This document shows positions 53,756 through 63,117 of a DNA stretch of 64,000 nt, in pieces. How positions within the stretch are numbered: the stretch's first letter is position 1; every line of letters begins with the position of its first letter. The position numbers and the translations under genes are program-made. This stretch comes from Stenotrophomonas sp. 364 (lineage in GTDB: Bacteria > Pseudomonadota > Gammaproteobacteria > Xanthomonadales > Xanthomonadaceae): positions 2,644,001 through 2,708,000 of the forward strand of contig NZ_CP047135.1 of the NCBI RefSeq assembly GCF_009832905.1, given 5' to 3'. The notes below the pieces were generated by a model, which did not search any database, had not been told where the DNA came from, and worked only from the letters and a program-made list of their open reading frames with translations.

Positions 53756-54844
53756 ATGTCTGCTGTGCCCCTCCCCGCCCCCGTCAACCTGGCCCGCGCC
53801 ACCGAGCGCGTGCGCGAGATCGCGCGTGCGCATGGCTTCCAGCGCTGCGGCGTGTCCGGCATCGAACTGGGCGAGGACGAAGCGCACCTGGCCGACTGGC
53901 TGGGCAAGGGCCTGTACGGCACCATGGACTGGATGGCCCGGCACGGCACGATGCGCGCGCGCCCGGCCGAGCTGCTGCCCGGCACCGTGCGGGTAATCTC
54001 GGTCGGCATGGACTACGGCCACAAGGACGACGCACAGGCGTGGGACACCCTGCACGATGGCGACCGTGCCTACGTGGCGCGGTACGCGCTGGGCCGCGAT
54101 TACCACAAGCTGATGCGCAACCGCCTGCAGAAGTTCGCCGATGCGATCGCCGCCGAGATCGGCGCGTTCGGCTACCGGGTGTTCGTCGATTCGGCGCCGG
54201 TGCTGGAACGCGCCCTGGCGCGCAATGCCGGGCTGGGCTGGATCGGCAAGCACACCTGCCTGATCGACAAGCAGGGCGGCTCCTGGTTCTTCCTCGGCGA
54301 GATCTACATCGACCTGCCGCTGCCGGTGGACACGCCGGCCACGGCGCACTGCGGGACCTGCACGCGCTGCATCGACGTATGCCCCACCCAGGCCATCATC
54401 GGCCCGCAGCGGCTGGATGCGCGGCGCTGCATTTCCTACCTGACCATCGAGCACGACGGCGCCATTCCCGAAGACATGCGGCCGTTGATGGGCAACCGCA
54501 TCTACGGCTGCGACGACTGCCAGCTGGTATGCCCCTGGAACAAGTTCGCGCGGCGCACCGACGAGCCGGACTTCCGCGCCCGCAACGATCTGGATACCGC
54601 CTCGCTGGCGCAGCTGTTCGCGTGGGAGGAAGACGAGTTCCTGCGCCGCACCGAAGGCAGCCCGATCCGGCGCAGCGGCCACGAGCGCTGGTTGCGCAAC
54701 ATCGCCGTGGCGCTGGGCAATGCGCCCACCAGTGCGCAGACGCTGACGGCGCTGGAGGCGCGCCGCGCGCATGCCTCGCCGATCGTGCGCGAACACGTGG
54801 CCTGGGCCCTGCAGCAGCACGCCGCGCGAAACCCCGGCGCATGA
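53756..54844 (+). CDS. queG: Epoxyqueuosine reductase QueG
   Basis: Cobalamin- and Fe-S-dependent enzyme performing the last step of queuosine synthesis in tRNA. 362 residues. DUF1730 domain then two 4Fe-4S motifs, CGTCTRCIDVCP and CDDCQLVCPWN; also GRDYHKLMRNRLQKFADAI, DSAPVLERALARNAGLGWIG and LMGNRIYGCDDC; C-terminal HEAT-like ending (HERWLRNIAVALGNAPTS). Followed 45 bases on by xseA. Confidence 0.95.
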   Translation: MSAVPLPAPVNLARATERVREIARAHGFQRCGVSGIELGEDEAHLADWLGKGLYGTMDWMARHGTMRARPAELLPGTVRVISVGMDYGHKDDAQAWDTLHDGDRAYVARYALGRDYHKLMRNRLQKFADAIAAEIGAFGYRVFVDSAPVLERALARNAGLGWIGKHTCLIDKQGGSWFFLGEIYIDLPLPVDTPATAHCGTCTRCIDVCPTQAIIGPQRLDARRCISYLTIEHDGAIPEDMRPLMGNRIYGCDDCQLVCPWNKFARRTDEPDFRARNDLDTASLAQLFAWEEDEFLRRTEGSPIRRSGHERWLRNIAVALGNAPTSAQTLTALEARRAHASPIVREHVAWALQQHAARNPGA

Positions 54845-54889
54845 CGCTTGTGCGACCATGGGCGCCCGTTCGTACCGTTTGACCTGTCC

Positions 54890-56227
54890 ATGGACCGCAG
54901 CGCGCAGATCCTCACGCCCAGCCAGCTCAACATCCTGGCCCGCGACCTGCTGGAAGGCGCTTTCCCGCTGATCTGGGTGGAAGCCGAGCTGGGCAGCGTG
55001 ACCCGCCCGGCCTCGGGGCACATGTACTTCACCCTGAAGGACGCACGCGCGCAGATCCGCGCGGCGTTGTTCAAGCCCAAGAGCCAGTGGCTGAAATTCG
55101 TGCCGCGCGATGGCATGCGCGTGCTCGCGCGCGGCCGGCTGACCCTGTACGAAGCGCGGGGCGAGTACCAGCTGGTGCTGGACCACATGGAAGAAGCCGG
55201 CGAAGGCGCCCTGCGCCGCGCCTATGAGCAGCTCAAGGCACGGCTGGAGGCCGAGGGCCTGTTTGCCGCCGAGCGCAAGCGGTCGATGCCGGCCCATGTC
55301 CGCCGGCTGGCGGTGATCACCTCGCCCACCGGCGCGGCGGTACGCGACGTGCTCAGCGTGCTGGAACGCCGCTATCCGCTGCTGGAAGTGGACCTGCTGC
55401 CCAGCCTGGTGCAGGGCGACAGCGCTGCCGCGCAGATCACCGCGCTGCTGCGCGCGGCCGATGCCAGCGGCCGCTACGACGTGATCCTGCTGACCCGCGG
55501 CGGTGGCTCGCTGGAAGACCTGTGGGCGTTCAACGACGAACACCTGGCCCGCGCGATTGCGGCCAGCAGCACCCCGGTGGTGTCTGCGGTGGGCCACGAA
55601 ACCGACTTCAGCCTGGCCGATTTCGCCGCCGACCTGCGCGCGCCCACGCCGTCGGTGGCGGCCGAGCTGCTGGTACCCGACAAGCGCGACCTGCAAGTGC
55701 AGGTGCGCCGTCTGGCCGCCCGCATGGTGCAGCTGCAGCGCCACGGCCTGGGCCAGGCCATGCAGCGCGCCGACCGCGCCCTGCTGCGCTTGAATGCCCA
55801 GGGCCCGCAAGCGCGCCTGCAGTTGCTGCAGCGGCGCCAGCAGGACCTGGGCCGGCGCCTGGACGCGGTATGGCGGCAACAGCAGGAACGCCGGCAGGCG
55901 CAGCTGCGGCACGCCGCCGTGGTGCTGCGCAACGGCCATCCGCAGCGTCGCCTGGATGCACTGCGCGAGCGGCTGCAACGGTTGATGCCGCGCGCCGACG
56001 CGGCCATCGGGCGCCAGCTGCAACGCAACCAGCTGCACCTGCGCGGCCTGGCCCGCTCGATGGAGGCGGTGAGCCCCCTGGCCACCGTGGCCCGCGGCTA
56101 CAGCATCCTCACCCGCGACGACGATGGCAGCCTGGTACGCTCCCCGCTGCAGGTACGCCCCGGCGACGCGCTCACCGCGCGCGTACAGGACGGCGCGATC
56201 AACGTCGTAGTGAAACAAACCCCGTAG
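54890..56227 (+). CDS. xseA: Exodeoxyribonuclease VII large subunit
   Basis: Catalytic subunit of the single-strand exonuclease Exo VII. 445 residues. N-terminal OB fold ([37 protein letters not shown]), catalytic core ([57 protein letters not shown]) and an Arg/Gln-rich coiled coil. The ATG opening MDRSAQIL is used. Its TAG stop is the TAG of the first SMAG in the downstream array. The small subunit xseB is not in the window. Confidence 0.96.
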   Translation: MDRSAQILTPSQLNILARDLLEGAFPLIWVEAELGSVTRPASGHMYFTLKDARAQIRAALFKPKSQWLKFVPRDGMRVLARGRLTLYEARGEYQLVLDHMEEAGEGALRRAYEQLKARLEAEGLFAAERKRSMPAHVRRLAVITSPTGAAVRDVLSVLERRYPLLEVDLLPSLVQGDSAAAQITALLRAADASGRYDVILLTRGGGSLEDLWAFNDEHLARAIAASSTPVVSAVGHETDFSLADFAADLRAPTPSVAAELLVPDKRDLQVQVRRLAARMVQLQRHGLGQAMQRADRALLRLNAQGPQARLQLLQRRQQDLGRRLDAVWRQQQERRQAQLRHAAVVLRNGHPQRRLDALRERLQRLMPRADAAIGRQLQRNQLHLRGLARSMEAVSPLATVARGYSILTRDDDGSLVRSPLQVRPGDALTARVQDGAINVVVKQTP

Positions 56228-56803
56228 AGCCGGGCTCTGCCCGGCTGCACGCGATCAATGATCACCACGACCTGACGGAAGCCGGACAGAGCCCGGCGCT
56301 ACGTCAGCGTTCCGTCGATTACAACGTCCTGACCCGCCCGCGTCCCCGTAGAGCCGGGCTCTGCCCGGCTGCACGCGATCAATGATCGCCACGACCTGAC
56401 AGAAGCCGGGCAGAGCCCGGCGCTACGTCAGCGTTCCGTCGGTTACACCGTCCTGACCCGCCCGCGATTTCGTAGAGCCGGGCTCTGCCCGGCTGCACGC
56501 GATCAATGATCACCACGACCTGACGGAAGCCGGGCAGAGCCCGGCGCTACGTCAGCGTTCCGTCGGTTACACCGTCGTGACCCGCCCGCGATTTCGTAGA
56601 GCCGGGCTCTGCCCGGCTGCACGCGATCAACGATCACCACGACCTGACGGAAGCCGGACAGAGCCCGGCGCTACGTCAGCGTTCCGTCGGTTACACCGTC
56701 CTGACCCGCCCGCGATTTCGTAGAGCCGGGCTCTGCCCGGCTGCACGCGATCAATGATCACCACAACCTGACGGAAGCCGGGCAGAGCCCGGCGTACGTT
56801 ATC
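56224..56803. repeat. Five-copy 124-base tandem array of SMAG pairs
   Basis: GTAG heads at 56224, 56348, 56472, 56596 and 56720, an exact 124-base period. Each unit has a forward CCGGGC-type SMAG, spacer with GATCAATGATCACCACGACC, a reverse SMAG (CCGG(G/A)CAGAGCCCGGCGCTAC) and a second spacer (GTCAGCGTTCCGTCG). The last unit lacks the full CTAC end. This also accounts for the 613-base xseA-M48 gap; no gene seen in it. Confidence 0.95.
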
Positions 56804-56840
56804 GGTCCCCCGTTTACGCCTTCCGCCGGTCGGATCGCCC

Positions 56841-57743
56841 TTACCCGCCCGCGCTTTCGCAGAACTTCTGCCGGTACTCCATCGCCTTGGGCATCAGCGC
56901 CTGCAGGTTCTGGATGCGGGTGCCCGGGTTGGGGTGCGTCGAGGAAAACTCCGGCGGTGCCTGGCCGCCACTGGCCTGGCCCATGCGTTCCCACAGCGGC
57001 ACCGCCTCGCGCGGATCAAAGCACGCCGCGGCGGCGAGCATCAGGCCCACTTCATCGGCCTGGGTTTCGTGGCTGCGCGCATACGGCAGCAGGTAGCCGT
57101 AGCCCATCGCCGACATCATCATCTGTTGCTGTTGCGGGTCCATGCCGCTGGCGGCCCCGGCCATCTGGCCGATCTGGGTCAGCTTCTGCTGGGCCATGCG
57201 CTGGGCACCATGGCGCAGCAGGGCATGGGCGATCTCGTGGCCCATCACCACGGCCATCGCATCCACCGTGCGCGCCACCGGAATCAGCCCGGTGTAGACC
57301 GCCATCTTGCCGCCGGGCAGGCAGAACGCGTTGGCCTGCTCGGACTGGATCACGTTGACTTCCCACTCGAAGTCGCGCGAGAAATGCGCCGGCTTCAGCC
57401 CGTGTTCTTCGGCCAACGCGGTTTCCACCACGTCCACCTTGGCAATCAGCCGCTGTGCAATCGCGCGGACATCGCGCGATACCTGCGCGTTGGGATCCAC
57501 CGGCCGTTCCTGCGCCAGGATCTCCTGGTAGGCCTGCAGCCCGAGGGCTTTTTCCTGGTTGGCGTCCAGCGCACTGTCGATCAGCACGCTTTCACCGGTG
57601 TACGGGTCCACCGCGCGGTTGGAGAACCAGTAGAAGGCGGCATAACCGGCGAACGCCAGCAGCACCCACCAGCGGATGTTGCCGAACAGCCCTGGACGCC
57701 GGGCGCGGCCCTGTTGCTGGCCGCCGAATGGATCGTTGCGCAT
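56841..57743 (-). CDS. M48 family metallopeptidase
   Basis: 300-residue membrane-anchored zinc protease of the LoiP/YggG-like M48 group. One N-terminal helix (WWVLLAFAGYAAFYWFS), active site VVMGHEIAHALLRHGAQR and third ligand in SHETQADEVGLML; ANAFCLPGGKMAVYTGL and FSSTHPNPGTRIQNL are typical. The ATG at MRNDPFGG was chosen. It is probably anchored with the catalytic domain in the periplasm, handling damaged envelope proteins. The SUMF1-like gene lies about 100 bases upstream on the same strand. Confidence 0.9.
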   Translation of the reverse strand: MRNDPFGGQQQGRARRPGLFGNIRWWVLLAFAGYAAFYWFSNRAVDPYTGESVLIDSALDANQEKALGLQAYQEILAQERPVDPNAQVSRDVRAIAQRLIAKVDVVETALAEEHGLKPAHFSRDFEWEVNVIQSEQANAFCLPGGKMAVYTGLIPVARTVDAMAVVMGHEIAHALLRHGAQRMAQQKLTQIGQMAGAASGMDPQQQQMMMSAMGYGYLLPYARSHETQADEVGLMLAAAACFDPREAVPLWERMGQASGGQAPPEFSSTHPNPGTRIQNLQALMPKAMEYRQKFCESAGG

Positions 57744-57846
57744 GGTGCAGGTTCCTCGCTGGACCGACGCCACCCTGGCCGGCACGGCGACATCTTAGTG
57801 GCTGCGGCGGGATTTGACGTGAGTGCCGGCTCGACGCCCTGGTCAG

Positions 57847-59718
57847 TCAGATGCCGCGCACCAGGCGAAACCCGATCCGGGCGCTGGTGGTGTCCGAATC
57901 CTGCGACTGCCGCCAGGCAGCGCGGGTCTGTTCGGGGGCATTGGCCCAGTTGCCGCCGCGGATGACCCGCTGCCGGCAGCCCGGGTTGAACCAGGCCGCG
58001 CCATCGGCCGGCGCGCGCCGGTAGCTGGCATGCCAGCAATCGGCCACCCACTCGCTGAGGTTGCCGGCCACATCGTGCACGCCCCAGGCATTGGGCTCGA
58101 AGCTGGCCACCGGCGCCGGGCCCCACCAGCCGTCGCCATAGCCGACGAAGGCGTTGTACCAGCGCCGGCCTGACGGCGAGACATCCTCGGCGCCGGTGAA
58201 GTTGCCCGAGCGCGGTGGCGGCGTACCCGCGTCGCCCCACGGGTAGCGGCCACTGCTGCCGGCGCGCAGCACGTATTCGAACTCGGCCTCGCTGGGCAGT
58301 CGGTATGAGCGGCCGGTCTGTTCGGACAGCCAGATCGCGTAGTGCTCGGCGTCGCGCACGCTGACGTGCATCACCGGCGAATTGGCCAGCGCCGGGGCAC
58401 CGTTGTAATCCGATTGCCAGTCCACGCCACTGTGCCGCACGAAATTGCCGCTGCGTTCGTCGTACACGATCGAGTGGCCACGCCGCGTCGCGCGCGGACG
58501 GGCGTTGCTGGCCTGCACGTAGCGGCGGAAATCGGCGACGGTGACCTCGGTGATCGACAGGGCGAAGCCGCGCTCGAAACGCACGTAGTGCGAGGGTTTC
58601 TCCGCATCGCTGGCCCCCAGCTCGGCGTCCCCGGCGCCCATCTGGAAGCCGCCGTGCGGCACCACGATCATCTGCGGGCCACGGCCTCCATCGCGCAGGG
58701 CGTCGCTGAACACCTGGCGCGGCCGGAAACTGCCGTAGTGGGTCACCAGCTCGATGCGTTCGCGCAGCTGCCCCACCACCGGGTCACCGGGCAAGGCCAT
58801 GCGCAGCGCGTCTTCGAGCTTCTCGCGCGCGGCCTTCAGCCCCTGCGGGGTGGCCAGGTCACGCAGCCCTTCGTCACGCAGGCGGGTCAGCGTATCGGCA
58901 CGGATGCGCTCGATGCGCTCGAATGCGTCGGCGATGGTGATCGACGAATCCCGCACCTTGGCCGCCTCGGCCAGCCAGGTTCCCGCCGTGGCGAAATCGC
59001 TGGCACGCGCGGCGGTTTCAGCGCGGCCGATCAGACCGCTCTCGGCGGCGGCCAGACCTTGGCGGGCGCGGGCGTCGTCGGGATTGAGCGCCAGCGCCTC
59101 ACGGAAGTTGGGAATGGCGCCATCGCCGTCTTCCCCGATCCGGCCGGCGCGCAGATCCTCTTCGCCGGCACGGTTGTAGGCGATCACCCGCTGCGCCATT
59201 TCCACCCGCGACTGCAGCTGGCGAACGCGCGGGTCGTCGGGGGCGATGGTCAGCAGCACCAGGGCCATGTCGCTGGCCTGCGCCACGGCCTCGCGCTGTT
59301 TCAACGGCCGGACCAGCAACGCGTTGGCATCCTCCAGCAGCTGCTGGCGTGCGCGCTTCAGCCCGGCCACGGCCTGACGGTCCTTGGCATCGCGCTGCAG
59401 CAGCGCGAGCCAGAGCGGAACCGCCGCCTGCGCATCCTCGTACAACCGGCCCTGCTCGAAGGCCTGCGCTGCCTGGCGCCGCGCCGCCGCAACGCCGTCG
59501 TCGGCAATCTCCACCGCGGGCGGCTGCCAGCGCTGCACGGTCTCGGCCGCGTCCTGGCCCCCGATGGTCACCCGCGCAGCCGGCGCCGTAGCGGCCGGCT
59601 GGGCACGCGCCTGCGGCTTGGCCGCCGCCGCAGGCGGCGGCGGTGCATCGGCCGAGCATGCGGCCAGGGCGACCAGCACACCGGCCAACAGCGACGCGGT
59701 AAGGACGAAGTTGCGCAA
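57847..59718 (-). CDS. Lipoprotein with TPR-like region and C-terminal SUMF1 domain
   Basis: 623 residues. The lipoprotein signal RNFVLTASLLAGVLVALAAC is preceded in frame only by a TTG, which is taken as the start (GGAACC upstream). Residues about 80-350 are helical repeats (NPDDARARQGLAAAESGLIG). About 380-623 is a formylglycine-generating-enzyme fold: VVPHGGFQMGAGDAELGASD, ITEVTVADFRRYV, RLPSEAEFEYVLRAG, GVHDVAGNLSEWVADCW, VIRGGNWANAPEQTRAAWRQ, IGFRLVRG. The catalytic Cys pair of true FGE is absent (RGGNWANA), so a binding role is more likely. Confidence 0.8.
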   Translation of the reverse strand: MRNFVLTASLLAGVLVALAACSADAPPPPAAAAKPQARAQPAATAPAARVTIGGQDAAETVQRWQPPAVEIADDGVAAARRQAAQAFEQGRLYEDAQAAVPLWLALLQRDAKDRQAVAGLKRARQQLLEDANALLVRPLKQREAVAQASDMALVLLTIAPDDPRVRQLQSRVEMAQRVIAYNRAGEEDLRAGRIGEDGDGAIPNFREALALNPDDARARQGLAAAESGLIGRAETAARASDFATAGTWLAEAAKVRDSSITIADAFERIERIRADTLTRLRDEGLRDLATPQGLKAAREKLEDALRMALPGDPVVGQLRERIELVTHYGSFRPRQVFSDALRDGGRGPQMIVVPHGGFQMGAGDAELGASDAEKPSHYVRFERGFALSITEVTVADFRRYVQASNARPRATRRGHSIVYDERSGNFVRHSGVDWQSDYNGAPALANSPVMHVSVRDAEHYAIWLSEQTGRSYRLPSEAEFEYVLRAGSSGRYPWGDAGTPPPRSGNFTGAEDVSPSGRRWYNAFVGYGDGWWGPAPVASFEPNAWGVHDVAGNLSEWVADCWHASYRRAPADGAAWFNPGCRQRVIRGGNWANAPEQTRAAWRQSQDSDTTSARIGFRLVRGI

Positions 59719-59882
59719 AATCAGGTTCCTTGCAGCCAGGCACGAGCATTGCTGAATCCGACCGGGTGAGGCAAGCCGCGCCGGCCGCCACGCGGTGACA
59801 GGTTCATGATACCGGCGCGCAGGCAGACCACGGCGCGTTATCCTGCTCCCCCTGTGCACCCCCTGCAGTAGATGGAACCCAC

Positions 59883-60962
59883 GTGGCTTATTGGATCAAA
59901 ACCCCGGCGGAACTGGACGAGCGCTACCGCCAGCGCCCCACCCGCATCGGGCTGGACACCGAATTCATCCGCGAACGCACTTACTGGCCGCAGCTGGCCC
60001 TGGTGCAGATGGCCGTTGGCGAGGAGATCCTGCTGATCGACCCGCTGATTCCCGGCATGAACGAGGCCCTGGCCACCTGGCTGGCCGACACCAGCATCCT
60101 GAAGATCATGCACAGCGCCAGCGAAGACCTGGTGACCTTCAAGGTCGCCTGCGGCGTGCTGCCACGGCCGCTGTTCGATACCCAGATCGGCGCGGCGCTG
60201 GCCGGCATCGGCGGCGGCATGGGCTACCAGAAGCTGGTCAACGCGATCACCGGGGTGACCCTGGCCAAGGGCGAGACGCGCTCGGACTGGATGCGTCGGC
60301 CGCTGTCGGAAGCGCAGCTGGACTACGCCGCCGATGACGTGGAGTACCTGTTCGCGATCCACGAGGCGATCGACGCCAGGCTGGACGAGCTGGACCGTCG
60401 CCAGTGGTTGCAGGACGACGCCGAACGCCTGCTGGCCAGCGTCGAGAACGACGAAGACCGCTGGCCGCACGTGGCGATGCGCTCGGCGCAGTTCATGGAC
60501 GCCGCGGCACAGATGCGCCTGCTGCGTCTGCTGCGCTGGCGCGATGTGCAGGCGCGCAGCAGCGACAAGCCGCGCAGCTGGATCCTGGACAACGAACTGG
60601 CCGCCCTGCTCGCGCGCACGCCGCCGGCCGACATGGCCGCGCTGGACAAGCTCATGGAAGGGTTCCCGAAAGCACCGCGCAAGCTGCTCTCGCCGGTCTG
60701 GGAGGCATTGACCACACCGCTCGACGACGAAGCCGACGCACCGCTGGCCTTGCCCGGCACCGACAGCAACAAGCAGGCCCTGAAGCGTCTGCAGGATGCG
60801 GTCAGCGCACGCACCGCCGAACTGGGCCTGCCCGACGGCGTGCTGGCCTCGCGCAAGCATCTGGAAAGCTACCTGGAAAGCCGCCAGTGGCCGAACGCAC
60901 TGGCCGGCTGGCGCCGCCAGCAGCTGGAGCCGGTGCTGGCACCGTTGCTGCCCGCCGCTTGA
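59883..60962 (+). CDS. rnd: Ribonuclease D
   Basis: 3'-5' exonuclease trimming tRNA ends. 359 residues. DEDDy catalytic motifs: IGLDTEFIRERTYWPQLALV, HSASEDLVTFK and LDYAADDVEYLFAIH; HRDC domain(s) toward the C-terminus (SWILDNELAALLARTPPADM). GTG start opening VAYWIKTPAEL, the position conserved in the family; no clear ribosome site. Confidence 0.95.
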   Translation: MAYWIKTPAELDERYRQRPTRIGLDTEFIRERTYWPQLALVQMAVGEEILLIDPLIPGMNEALATWLADTSILKIMHSASEDLVTFKVACGVLPRPLFDTQIGAALAGIGGGMGYQKLVNAITGVTLAKGETRSDWMRRPLSEAQLDYAADDVEYLFAIHEAIDARLDELDRRQWLQDDAERLLASVENDEDRWPHVAMRSAQFMDAAAQMRLLRLLRWRDVQARSSDKPRSWILDNELAALLARTPPADMAALDKLMEGFPKAPRKLLSPVWEALTTPLDDEADAPLALPGTDSNKQALKRLQDAVSARTAELGLPDGVLASRKHLESYLESRQWPNALAGWRRQQLEPVLAPLLPAA

Positions 60963-61100
60963 ACGCACCGCCGCCCGCCGGGCGGCATGCGACACGGTAT
61001 CGGGGCGTTGGCCCCCGGTACCGCCCGCAGTGAGACGCCGGTGGCGCACGCAGGGCGTGTGTCGCCCTACACTTGCCGCCCCCTTGCCCCGGTGGCGTGC

Positions 61101-61673
61101 ATGATCCAGATTCTGTCCCGATGGCTGCTGCTGGTGCCGCTGGCAACCGCGCTGCTCCCGGCGCTTGCCGACGCATCGGCGTTGCGCGAGGACGACGCAC
61201 CGGCCGGCAGTTGCCAACCCGACCCCGACAGTTGCCCGCCCTGGATGCCCTCGCAAGCAGATATCCGTGAGGTCATGTCCGACTACTTCTGCGAACTGAT
61301 CGATAGCGGTGCGCTCGCATCGCCATCGGCCGGGCGGGTAGTGGTCGAGCCATCGCGCATGGCGTGCGCGGCGTTGCATCCCGAGGTCGGCGCCAATTTC
61401 GTCTGCGGCGGCGAGGTCCGCGTCGTCCATCCCGACGGCACGCAGCGCTACCACGGCGTCAGCCCCACCCTGCACCACGATGCCGACAACCGTATTGCGA
61501 TCTACCTGGGCGACGATGACGCCGGCAACGAACGCTGGCACGTGCCTGTATCGCACAGCAGGTCGCGTTACTGCGCCGCGCCGGCAGCACCTTTACCCCA
61601 GCGCTGCGCCGCGGCCACCCCGCGATTCTGTACGGCGGGCAACAGCGCGCGCACCGCGCGGTCCCGGGCGTGA
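61101..61673 (+). CDS. Exported protein of unknown function
   Basis: 190-residue predicted periplasmic protein, not recognised. Signal peptide ILSRWLLLVPLATALLPALA, cleaved near ADASA. The mature part is Cys-rich for its size (SCQPDPDSCPPW, YFCELID, MACAALHP, NFVCGGEVRV, plus more in a variable tail), suggesting disulfides. CTACACTTGCC about 35 bases before the ATG may contain a -10 box. No neighbour suggests a role. Confidence 0.6.
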   Translation: MIQILSRWLLLVPLATALLPALADASALREDDAPAGSCQPDPDSCPPWMPSQADIREVMSDYFCELIDSGALASPSAGRVVVEPSRMACAALHPEVGANFVCGGEVRVVHPDGTQRYHGVSPTLHHDADNRIAIYLGDDDAGNERWHVPVSHSRSRYCAAPAAPLPQRCAAATPRFCTAGNSARTARSRA

Positions 61674-61823
61674 CTGCAGGCACATCCGCGGCGGTTCAGC
61701 GCATGCAAGAGTGAATCGCACGCCGCCTTCCACGCCTGTGCAGGGTGCCGGTGGACGTCGCATTCCGCAGGACTACGCCGAGATGGCGCAGATCCTGCCC
61801 ATGCTGCTGCGCAAAGGACTTCC

Positions 61824-62999
61824 ATGCATACGATCACCGCCCGACGGACCGCAGCTTCCTCCCACTCCACCGTGCGCGGTCTGCGCCGGTGGCTGGGCCT
61901 GTTACTCCTGTGCGTTGCCGCCAGCGCCAGCGCCGCCGACGACCTGCAGACACGCATCGCCCAGGCGATGCAGGGCACCGCCACCCCGGCCATGGGCGTG
62001 CTCGTGATCCGCGAGGGCAAGGTCGCCGAACAGGCAGTCAGCGGCGTGCGTCGCAACGATGCCCGCACCGCCGCAACCCACAGCGATGCCTGGATGATCG
62101 GCTCCACCGGCAAGCCGATCACCGTGGCGATGATCGCGCGGCTGGTCGAACAGGGCGTGCTGACGTGGGACGCACCGTTGTCGGCGATGCTGCCCGACCT
62201 GGCCGCGCAGATGCAGCCGGCCTACCGCGGTGTCACGCTGGTCCAGCTGTTGTCGCACCGCGCCGGCCTGCCGGAGAACCTCAGCGATGGCGCCGCGCTG
62301 GATGCCTTCTTCACCGACATCCGCGCCCTGCCGGTGCAACGCGAGGCCTACATCAGGGCCGCCTTGTCCGAAGCACCGGTGCATCCGCCGGGCACGGAAT
62401 TTGCCTACAGCAACAGCGGTTTCCTGGTCGCGGCGGTGATCGCCGAGCGCGCCACCGGCACGGACGTGGAGACGCTGATCCAGCGCGAGGTATTCCAGCC
62501 GCTGGGCATGACCGGGGCCGGGTTCGGCGCACCGCCGGCCGGGCAACTGCTGGGCCATCGTGCCGGCAAGCCCGTCACTGCCGCAGCGCAGAAGGCGGAT
62601 GACGGCGTACCGCCGCTTTACACCGCGGCTGGCAACCTGCACATGCGTCTGCAGGACCTGGCGCTGTTTGCCATGGATCAGCTGGCCGGTAGCCGCGGCC
62701 AGGGCAAGCTACTCACCCCGGCGTCGTATGCGCTGATGCAGACCGCGCAGCCGGGCAGTCCCTCCGGACTGGATTGGGGCGTGCAGCCGTCCATCGCCGG
62801 CCGCCAGGGCCCGGTGTTGGTGCACGGCGGATCGGATGGCAACTGGCTGGCCTGGGTGGTGCTGTTCCCCGCGCAGAACAGCGGCGTGATTGCCATCGCC
62901 AACGCCGCCGAGGACATGGGCGCCGACAAGGCCAGCATGGGCCTGCTCGGTGGTCTGTTCGCCGAACTGGCGCCGGCCGCCACCCCGGCCGCGAAGTAG
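61824..62999 (+). CDS. Secreted serine hydrolase, class C beta-lactamase/esterase fold
   Basis: 391 residues. A signal peptide follows a basic N-terminus (RRWLGLLLLCVAASASAAD). Active-site motifs of the PBP/beta-lactamase family: nucleophile Ser in STGKPIT (SxxK), Tyr in FAYSNSGF (YxN) and HGGSDGNW (HxG, replacing KTG). The HGG form suggests an esterase or peptidase rather than a beta-lactamase. LLSHRAGLPENL is the usual conserved helix. An AAAGGA ribosome site lies 8 bases before the ATG. Substrate unknown. Confidence 0.87.
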   Translation: MHTITARRTAASSHSTVRGLRRWLGLLLLCVAASASAADDLQTRIAQAMQGTATPAMGVLVIREGKVAEQAVSGVRRNDARTAATHSDAWMIGSTGKPITVAMIARLVEQGVLTWDAPLSAMLPDLAAQMQPAYRGVTLVQLLSHRAGLPENLSDGAALDAFFTDIRALPVQREAYIRAALSEAPVHPPGTEFAYSNSGFLVAAVIAERATGTDVETLIQREVFQPLGMTGAGFGAPPAGQLLGHRAGKPVTAAAQKADDGVPPLYTAAGNLHMRLQDLALFAMDQLAGSRGQGKLLTPASYALMQTAQPGSPSGLDWGVQPSIAGRQGPVLVHGGSDGNWLAWVVLFPAQNSGVIAIANAAEDMGADKASMGLLGGLFAELAPAATPAAK

Positions 63000-63005
63000 T
63001 CCACG

Positions 63006-63033
63006 CACGACGCCCTGTACGCGCAGGGCGTCG
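63006..63033 (+). terminator. Terminator-like hairpin after the serine hydrolase
   Basis: ACGACGCCCTG-TACGCG-CAGGGCGTCGT, an 11-base perfect stem followed by TGCCTGTG; the T run is weak. Confidence 0.65.
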
Positions 63034-63117
63034 TTGCCTGTGTCACGGAAGGCCGTCACGGCAGGCGGCAGATTGCCTAGAATGCGCGTCCGATTCTCTG
63101 CAAGGACGCTGTTCCCC

